Part shown: positions 12,791 through 18,096 of the stretch, in pieces | Position numbering within the stretch: position 1 is the stretch's first letter | Layout: each line of letters opens with the position of its first letter | DNA from: Scleromatobacter sp045810265 | GTDB lineage: Bacteria > Pseudomonadota > Gammaproteobacteria > Burkholderiales > Burkholderiaceae_C | NCBI GenBank assembly: GCA_045810265.1 | Contig: JBJMWF010000332.1 | Span: forward strand, 1 to 18,096 | Reading direction: 5' to 3' | DNA length: 18,096 nucleotides | Notes under the pieces: generated by a model | Databases searched by the model: none | What the model saw: only the letters and a program-made list of their open reading frames with translations | Told to the model about the DNA's origin: nothing | Made by a program: the position numbers and the translations under genes

Positions 12791-14314
12791 TCAGGCCGAT
12801 TTCGTGCTTGTTTGAGATTGCGATTGCGACTGGCTCTGGGCCCCGCCGCCTTGCGACTGCGATTGCACCTGGGCCTGCGGCTCGGCCTCCAGCACCCAGG
12901 TGTCCTTGGTGCCGCCGCCCTGGCTGCTGTTGACGACCAGCGAGCCCTCCTTGAGCGCGACGCGCGTCAGGCCGCCCGGCACCATCTGCACCTCCTTGCC
13001 GGACAGCACGTAGGGCCGCAGGTCGATGTGGCGCGGGCCGATGCCCGATTCGACGTAGGTCGGACAGGTCGACAGGCTCAGCGTGGGCTGGGCGATGTAG
13101 TTGGACGGGTTGGCGATCAGCTGGGCGCGGAAGGCCTCGATCTCGGCCTTGCTGGCCGCCGGGCCCACCAGCATGCCGTAGCCGCCGGCGCCGTGCACTT
13201 CCTTGACGACCAGCTCGGGCAGGTTGGCCAGCACGTACGACAGCTCCTTCGGGTCGCGGCACTGGTAGGTGGGCACGTTGTTGAGGATGGGCTTCTCGCC
13301 GAGGTAGAACTCGATCATCTTGGGCACGTACGGATAGATCGACTTGTCGTCGCCCACGCCGGTGCCGATGGCATTGGACAGCGTGACGTTGCCGGCCTTG
13401 TAGGCGCGCAGCAGGCCGGCGCAGCCCAGCGTGGAATCCTTGCGGAAGACCTCCGGGTCCATGAAGTCGTCGTCCAGGCGGCGGTAGATCACGTCGACGC
13501 GCTTGGGGCCCTGCGTGGTGCGCATGTAGACGAAGTCGTCCTTGACGAACAGATCCTGGCCCTCCACCAGCTCGACGCCCATCTGCTGCGCCAGGAAGGC
13601 GTGCTCGAAGTAGGCCGAGTTGTACATGCCGGGCGTCAGCACGACGACGGTCGGATCGTTGCTGCCGACCGGGGCGACGCTGCGCAGCGTCTCGAGCAAC
13701 AGGTCGGGGTAGTGCGCGACCGGGGCGACCGCGTGCATCGAGAACAGCTCGGGGAACAGCCGCATCATCATCTTGCGGTTCTCGAGCATGTACGAGACGC
13801 CGCTGGGCACGCGCAGGTTGTCCTCCAGCACGTAGTAGCTGCCGGTGCCGTCGGGGTTGCCGGCGCGCACGATGTCGACGCCCGCGATGTGCGAGTAGAC
13901 GTCGCCCGGCACGTTGACGCCGACCATCTCGGGGCGGAACTGCGCGTTGTCCAGGACTTGCTCGCGCGGCACGATGCCGGCCTTCAGGATCTCCTGGTCG
14001 TGGTAGACGTCGTGGATGAACTTGTTGAGCGCGATGACGCGCTGCGCCAGGCCCTTCTCCATCTCGCGCCATTCGTGCGACGGGATCACGCGCGGGATCT
14101 GGTCGAACGGGATCAGGCGCTCCGTGCCTTCGCCGGCATCCTTGTCGCCATAGACGGCGAAGGTGATGCCGACCCGGCGGAAGATCAGTTCGGCCTCGTT
14201 TCGACGATCGCGCATCAGGTCGGCTGGCTGCTCGGCCAGCCACTGCGCGTAGTCCTTGTAGTGCTCGCGCACCGCGTTGCCCGCGGCGCGCATCTCATCG
14301 AAAGGCGAATTCAT
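12791..14314 (-). CDS. Circularly permuted ATP-grasp protein (stand-alone, predicted amidoligase)
   Basis: First gene of the cluster; 507 residues. Predicted to use ATP to join a carboxyl group to an amine, possibly ligating amino acids or peptides. Visible motifs are YYVLEDNLRVPSGVSYMLEN (160-179), VVLTPGMYNSAYFEHAFLAQ (224-243), YRRLDDDFMDPEVFRKDSTLG (277-297), VVKEVHGAGGYGMLVGP (369-385; K371 and the Gly-rich loop) and ESGIGPRHIDLRPYV (422-436). These match the intact form of the family. The last 35 residues are a Gln/Ser/Gly-rich tail with SQSQSQSQ, absent from the core family. The ATG at 14314 gives the family start (MNSPFDEMR); the frame is open to 15154, but that extension crosses the intergenic region and the divergent hydrolase gene. 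GGGAG lies about 12 nt upstream, a rather long spacing. The gene is probably read from a promoter in the divergent region. Confidence 0.95.
   Translation of the reverse strand: MNSPFDEMRAAGNAVREHYKDYAQWLAEQPADLMRDRRNEAELIFRRVGITFAVYGDKDAGEGTERLIPFDQIPRVIPSHEWREMEKGLAQRVIALNKFIHDVYHDQEILKAGIVPREQVLDNAQFRPEMVGVNVPGDVYSHIAGVDIVRAGNPDGTGSYYVLEDNLRVPSGVSYMLENRKMMMRLFPELFSMHAVAPVAHYPDLLLETLRSVAPVGSNDPTVVVLTPGMYNSAYFEHAFLAQQMGVELVEGQDLFVKDDFVYMRTTQGPKRVDVIYRRLDDDFMDPEVFRKDSTLGCAGLLRAYKAGNVTLSNAIGTGVGDDKSIYPYVPKMIEFYLGEKPILNNVPTYQCRDPKELSYVLANLPELVVKEVHGAGGYGMLVGPAASKAEIEAFRAQLIANPSNYIAQPTLSLSTCPTYVESGIGPRHIDLRPYVLSGKEVQMVPGGLTRVALKEGSLVVNSSQGGGTKDTWVLEAEPQAQVQSQSQGGGAQSQSQSQSQTSTKSA
12803..12870 (-). 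repeat. Degenerate repeat encoding the Gln-Ser-rich tail of the ATP-grasp protein
   Basis: Repeated GCGATT/GCGACT-type hexamers on the plus strand encode alternating Gln and Ser in two blocks split by a Gly-Gly-Gly-Ala stretch (protein residues about 472-501). It parallels the Gln-Ser tract of the last gene in the cluster but uses different synonymous codons. Confidence 0.6.
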
Positions 14315-14780
14315 GGCGAGCTTGGGCTCCCTGGTGCGGCGCCGCGCCGCGCGGCGATCCGTGTGTAGGCATAGCAACAACCGCTCCAGCCAGCGCCGGC
14401 CGCGCATCGGGGCCGGCGGGGCCTGGAAACGCGGCAACGGCGCCGATCCGGCGCAGGCATTGCCACCCCAGTATCGACGAGGCACCGCCGCTGTGCAATG
14501 CAGCGCAGCAATGAGGCACTGTCGCGCACCAGATTGAGCGGGCGGGCGGGTCGGATGCACCGGGATCCGGCGTTGTGGGTCGTCGGTGCGCACCCGTGGA
14601 GGCGGCTGGCCGTCTGGAGGGCGGGCGTGCGCGTCTGTCCTGGGTGTCAGGTGCACACCGTGCCGGGATGGGCGCGTTTCGTCGCCTCCGAAATGCAGAT
14701 CGTCCGAAGGTCGACGCGTCTGGCCAGAACTGAACGCAAGATGGCGCCCCACCATGTCGAGTCGCCTGGAGCCGAGCACC
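14315..14780. other. Divergent intergenic region between the ATP-grasp cluster and the hydrolase
   Basis: 466 bp with no credible gene on either strand; the open frames here are shadows in GC-rich sequence. It must hold the promoters of both divergent units. Apart from a weak promoter candidate for the minus strand and short GC-rich palindromes (for example around 14440-14455) I see no defined operator or riboswitch. Confidence 0.6.
14470..14498 (-). promoter_or_regulatory. Candidate sigma70-type promoter for the five-gene cluster
   Basis: On the minus strand TTGCAC (14498-14493) and GATACT (14475-14470) are separated by exactly 17 nt, about 156 nt upstream of the first ATG. The -10 matches the consensus at 4 of 6 positions and the -35 only at its TTG, so this is a weak call based on spacing and location. 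Confidence 0.25.
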
Positions 14781-15905
14781 ATGAACATCGCCCGCCGTCC
14801 GCTTTTCGGGTCCGCCCTGATCGCCATCGCCGCCTGTCTTGGCCTGGTGGCCGGGCCTGCTGCCACCGCATCGCCGACGAGTGCGGCCAGCCCGTTCAAG
14901 GCCGGCGAGATGGCCGGCCAGGCATCTTCCCATAGTGCGGCTGTGCGGAACCATGGGAATCCGGACATCCGGATGCTGGTCTGGTATCCGGTGGCGTCCT
15001 CGGAGGTCGAGCAGCCTCTCGATGCGGGAGGCCCGGTCTTTGTGGCCGGCGCGGTCGCAGGCAAGGCGCCGTTCGCGGACGCCATGCGGCATCCGGTCGT
15101 CCTGCTTTCACACGGGTTTGGCGGAACCGCCAGGCAGATGACCTGGCTGGGCACCGCGTTGGCGCGAGCGGGCTACGTCGCGGTCGCGGTGGACCACCCG
15201 GGCACGAACGGCATCGACGGCATCACGCCCCAGGGTGCGTACGCACCCTGGGAACGGGTGGGCGACCTGGTCGCGGCGCTGGACCTCGTGCTTGGCGATC
15301 CGGTGATCGCGCCCCACGTCGATGGCAATAGCGTCGGCGTCGCCGGCTTTTCCATGGGCGGCTTCACGGGAGCCCTCATCGTCGGCGCCCGGACGGACTT
15401 CGGGAACTTCAACGCGTTCTGCCGCAGCCCGAAGCGCGACGCCATCTGCGAGAAGCAAACGGAATTTCCGCTCGACTACACGCAGATGCGGCAAGCGCTC
15501 GAGGGGCCTGCGATGACGCAGATTCGCGAGCACGAACAGGCCGACCTGCAGGACAGGCGCGTGAAGGCCGCGTTCCTGATCGACCCGGCGCTGGGGCCGG
15601 CGATCAGCCTCGCCAGCCTGCGGCAGGTGCAGGTTCCCGTCACCGTGCTCTACGGAACCGCCGATGCGATCGCGCCGCCTCGAAGCAATGCCTTGCTCAT
15701 TGGCGGCTCCATCGCAGGCGCCACGCTGGTTCCCTTGCCGAACGTGGGGCACTATGACTTCCTGTCGGAGTGCAGCGACGCGGCTCGCCAGGGAGGGCTG
15801 GTCTATTGCGCCGACGGCGCCGGAAGGACGCGGCATGAGACGCATGAGCGCACGTCGGCCGCGGCGATCGAGTTCTTCGACTTGGCCTTGCACGTCAAGA
15901 GGTGA
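14781..15905 (+). CDS. Exported alpha/beta hydrolase (dienelactone-hydrolase-like)
   Basis: 374 residues. The N-terminus (MNIARRPLFGSALIAIAACL to about residue 30) is a Sec signal peptide: basic start, hydrophobic core, then an ATA-like cleavage site, so the enzyme is likely periplasmic. The fold is a predicted alpha/beta hydrolase of the dienelactone hydrolase/platelet-activating-factor acetylhydrolase-like group. It has oxyanion segment SHGFGGT (110-116), nucleophile S191 in GFSMGGF, acid D295 in YGTADAIAPP and H324 in NVGHYDF. Four cysteines (C214, C223, C331, C343) could form disulfides in the periplasm. The substrate cannot be told from sequence. The ATG at 14781 is chosen because it directly begins the signal peptide and has a weak TGGAG upstream; an in-frame ATG at 14754 would add nine residues. 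It is divergent from the ATP-grasp cluster and converges on comEC with a 21-bp gap. Confidence 0.88.
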   Translation: MNIARRPLFGSALIAIAACLGLVAGPAATASPTSAASPFKAGEMAGQASSHSAAVRNHGNPDIRMLVWYPVASSEVEQPLDAGGPVFVAGAVAGKAPFADAMRHPVVLLSHGFGGTARQMTWLGTALARAGYVAVAVDHPGTNGIDGITPQGAYAPWERVGDLVAALDLVLGDPVIAPHVDGNSVGVAGFSMGGFTGALIVGARTDFGNFNAFCRSPKRDAICEKQTEFPLDYTQMRQALEGPAMTQIREHEQADLQDRRVKAAFLIDPALGPAISLASLRQVQVPVTVLYGTADAIAPPRSNALLIGGSIAGATLVPLPNVGHYDFLSECSDAARQGGLVYCADGAGRTRHETHERTSAAAIEFFDLALHVKR

Positions 15906-15926
15906 GACGCTGATGGCCGCCAGGAA

Positions 15927-18096
15927 CTACGGCGCCCGTTGCCATTGCCAATACCGGCGCCGCAGCGTCCGCGTGCACTGCGCGTCGCCGCCGGCCCACA
16001 GCCAGGCGCCGCAGTGGTCGGTGCGCACGACGAGAATCCCATGGGCGCCATAGCGGGCCACGACCTCGGGCGCGGGGTGTCCGTAACGGCTGCGGTAGCC
16101 GACCTGGATCACCGCCACTTGCGGACGCACGGCGTCCAGGAAGGCGTCGGTGGACGAGGTGTGGCTGCCGTGGTGTGGCACCACCAGCACGTCGCTGCGC
16201 AGGGCCGCGTCCGGCCCGTCGCGCGCCCGCGCGACGAGCCGCGCCTCGCCGGGCGCTTCGACGTCGCCAGTCAGCAGCGCGCTGGTGCCGTCAACCGCGA
16301 CGATGCGCAGCACGCAGCTGAGGGCATTGGTCTTGGCACCGGGGCGGTAGTCCTCGGCGAAAGGATGGAGGACGCTAAAGCGCACGCCGTCCCACTCCCA
16401 GCCTTGTCCGGCCTGGCAGGCGGTGTGAGGCTGCGGGTTGGCGCGCAGCGGGTTGTTGGCAGACAGCGAGCTGCGCAGCGCGAGCACCGGCATGCGGTCG
16501 ATGATGGACTGGGCGCCGCCCACGTGGTCGGCGTCGGCGTGACTCAACAGCAGCACGTCGACCCGCGGCTCGCCGCGCGCCTGCATCAGCGGCAGCAGCA
16601 GGCGCTTGCCGGCGTCGTTGTCGTCGCCGAAGCGTGGGCCGGTGTCGAACAACAGCAGGTGGGCATGGGTGCGCACCAGCACCGCGGTGCCCTGCCCCAC
16701 GTCGGCCGCCACCAGCTCGAAGCGCCCGGCGGGCGGCCGGGCGACGAACGGCCACAGCAAAGGCGGCAGCATGGTCACACCCAGCATGCGCACACGCCAG
16801 GGCAAGGGCAGCATCAATAGCGCGCCGCCGGCCAGCCCGGCGACCAGCGCCCACCCGGGCGCCGTCGCGACGTGGACGCTGGCGAGCGGCCAGCGCGCCA
16901 GCCAGGCCAGCAGCCACAGCAAGGGCGTCAACGCCAGCGCGGCCAGCTGCCACAAGGGCGGCAGCGCGATGCCAAGCAAGGTCAATGGTGTCACCACCAG
17001 CGTGACCCACGGCTCGGCCACGAGGTTGGCGACAAGACCGACCAGCGACACCTGCTGGAAGGCAACCAGCGTCAACGGCGCCAGGCCGATGCTCGCGATG
17101 ACCTGCGCGCGCATGCCGCCGCGCAGCTCGGAGGCGATGCGATGGGCGATCTCGCGGGGGCGCGTGGCCATCCGAAGAAGCGTCGCGCGCCATGCCCGTG
17201 GGTTGGGTCGCCCGTCGGGTGGTGAAGGGGTCGCCAGCCGGCTGTCCGGATCCGAGCTCGCACCGCCGCTCGCTGTGGCGATGGCGGTGGATGCGGCACC
17301 CATGCCGAGACCCTCCGCGGTACCTGCGCGCACACCCGCACCCGGAGCCGCAGGCATGCCCCCGTTCGCGTCACGCGCCAGCGCGCCCGCGTCCTCGCCC
17401 GCGACCGCGAGCGCGCCCTGGCCCTGGCCCGCGGCTGCGGCCGGCGCTGCACGTGCCGGCTCCGACACCATCAACAAGCCGACCGCCGCGAACGACAGCC
17501 AGAAGCCCGGTTGCAGCAGCGCCCAGGGGTCGAGCAGCGTCACCGGCACCATCGCCGCCAGCGCCACCAGCGACGCGGGCCAGTTCAAGCCGAGGCTGCG
17601 CAGCAGCGCCGTGGCGGCAAGCATCAGCACCGTGCGTTGCGCCGGCACGCCCCAGCCCGCCAGCAGCGCGTAGAGCCAGGCGACGGCGACACCGCCCCAG
17701 CGCGCGGCCATCGGCGTCGGCAGCCACAGCGCGGCCCGCTCGGAGCGGCGCCACAGCGCACCGGCGGCGGCACCGCCCAGCCACCCCAGCATCGTGATGT
17801 GCAGGCCCGAGATGGACATCAGGTGCGCGACACCGGCATTGCGAAACACCTCCCAGCCCGGACCGGAGACGGCCGCCTGGTCGCCCACCGCCAGCGCCGC
17901 GAGGGCGCCGGTTGCCGCGGAATCGCCACTGGACTGACCGCTGAGCATCAGGCGGTCGCGCACCCATTGCCTGGCGTTGGCGATCGGCGCCCAGGACGCG
18001 GCCAGCAGCTGCCCGTTGCCGCGCACGCTCCCTGTGGCGCGCAAGCCCTGGTCGAACAGCCACAGCTCTGCATCGAAGCCGTCCGGGTTCATCGCG
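15927..18096 (-). CDS. comEC: ComEC/Rec2 DNA-uptake channel protein, N-terminus beyond window
   Basis: Inner-membrane channel that takes transforming single-stranded DNA into the cytoplasm. The visible 721 residues begin after the usual N-terminal part: GFDAELWLFDQGLRATGSVR (5-24) is the typical sequence before the competence domain, and the frame is open to the window edge. The competence domain includes AHLMSISGLHITMLGW (89-104) and many membrane helices (about 130-210 and 330-450). The C-terminal metallo-beta-lactamase-like domain has DVGQGTAVLV (464-473), the metal motif SHADADHVGG (517-526), LLTGDVEAPGE (606-616) and VVPHHGSHTSST (637-648), so it may be a nuclease-competent form. Residues about 211-300 are an Ala/Gly-rich insert that splits the membrane region. 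The stop is TAG at 15927-15929. No neighbouring competence genes are in view. Confidence 0.95.
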   Translation of the reverse strand, partial: AMNPDGFDAELWLFDQGLRATGSVRGNGQLLAASWAPIANARQWVRDRLMLSGQSSGDSAATGALAALAVGDQAAVSGPGWEVFRNAGVAHLMSISGLHITMLGWLGGAAAGALWRRSERAALWLPTPMAARWGGVAVAWLYALLAGWGVPAQRTVLMLAATALLRSLGLNWPASLVALAAMVPVTLLDPWALLQPGFWLSFAAVGLLMVSEPARAAPAAAAGQGQGALAVAGEDAGALARDANGGMPAAPGAGVRAGTAEGLGMGAASTAIATASGGASSDPDSRLATPSPPDGRPNPRAWRATLLRMATRPREIAHRIASELRGGMRAQVIASIGLAPLTLVAFQQVSLVGLVANLVAEPWVTLVVTPLTLLGIALPPLWQLAALALTPLLWLLAWLARWPLASVHVATAPGWALVAGLAGGALLMLPLPWRVRMLGVTMLPPLLWPFVARPPAGRFELVAADVGQGTAVLVRTHAHLLLFDTGPRFGDDNDAGKRLLLPLMQARGEPRVDVLLLSHADADHVGGAQSIIDRMPVLALRSSLSANNPLRANPQPHTACQAGQGWEWDGVRFSVLHPFAEDYRPGAKTNALSCVLRIVAVDGTSALLTGDVEAPGEARLVARARDGPDAALRSDVLVVPHHGSHTSSTDAFLDAVRPQVAVIQVGYRSRYGHPAPEVVARYGAHGILVVRTDHCGAWLWAGGDAQCTRTLRRRYWQWQRAP

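Noticed and set aside
12777..14243. Upstream extension of the alpha-E frame giving an apparent 806-residue protein
   Set aside because: The extension is an alternative-frame reading of the ATP-grasp gene on the same strand (Arg/Pro-rich, no family motif). The alpha-E domain starts at its own ATG with a ribosome binding site.
14315..15154. N-terminal extension of the first ATP-grasp protein by 280 residues
   Set aside because: It would cross the intergenic region and overlap the start of the divergent hydrolase gene, and it lacks family similarity. The family start matches the ATG at 14314.

Overview
This GC-rich window (about two thirds G+C by eye) looks like a chromosomal segment of a betaproteobacterium, most likely of the order Burkholderiales (Roseateles/Rubrivivax/Comamonadaceae-like). 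That rests on the style of the ETF-ubiquinone oxidoreductase, ComEC and GGDEF proteins. It is inferred from protein character; no search was run.

Layout. 1-1645 (+): most of electron-transfer-flavoprotein:ubiquinone oxidoreductase, cut by the left window edge and followed by a clear intrinsic terminator. 1839-2942 (+): a membrane-anchored diguanylate cyclase with GGEEF and RxxD motifs. 2966-4100: a REP/RAYT island, with a HUH tyrosine transposase gene (3300-3956) flanked by three inverted-repeat units. Each unit has arms of 22-26 bp and a centre of exactly 31 bp; two lie upstream and one downstream. 4117-14314 (-): a five-gene cluster read right to left. It encodes a circularly permuted (CP) ATP-grasp protein, an alpha-E protein, a 1184-residue transglutaminase-DUF2126 fusion, a second CP ATP-grasp fused to alpha-E, and a stand-alone transglutaminase-like protein. 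14781-15905 (+): a divergently transcribed, exported alpha/beta hydrolase. 15927 to the right edge (-): ComEC/Rec2, lacking its N-terminus because of the window edge.

The five-gene cluster is the centrepiece. Comparative genomics (Iyer, Aravind and colleagues, 2009) described a widespread but biochemically unproven system with a CP ATP-grasp, a CP glutamine-synthetase-like ligase (the DUF2126 type), alpha-E helical domains, transglutaminase-like proteins and often an NTN-hydrolase peptidase (Anbu, a proteasome relative). It was proposed to make or attach a peptide tag. Every component except Anbu is here, and the RAYT island begins where the next downstream gene of the cluster would sit.

The cluster also has local peculiarities. 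The fused ATP-grasp appears to lack the lysine of the first copy. Gln-Ser dipeptide repeats occur in two separate proteins. The large transglutaminase-DUF2126 gene uses a TTG start with a strong ribosome binding site. A 48-bp intergenic duplication carries the ribosome binding site of the last gene, and stem-loops occupy the three wide intergenic gaps. No rRNA, tRNA, CRISPR array or prophage was seen.
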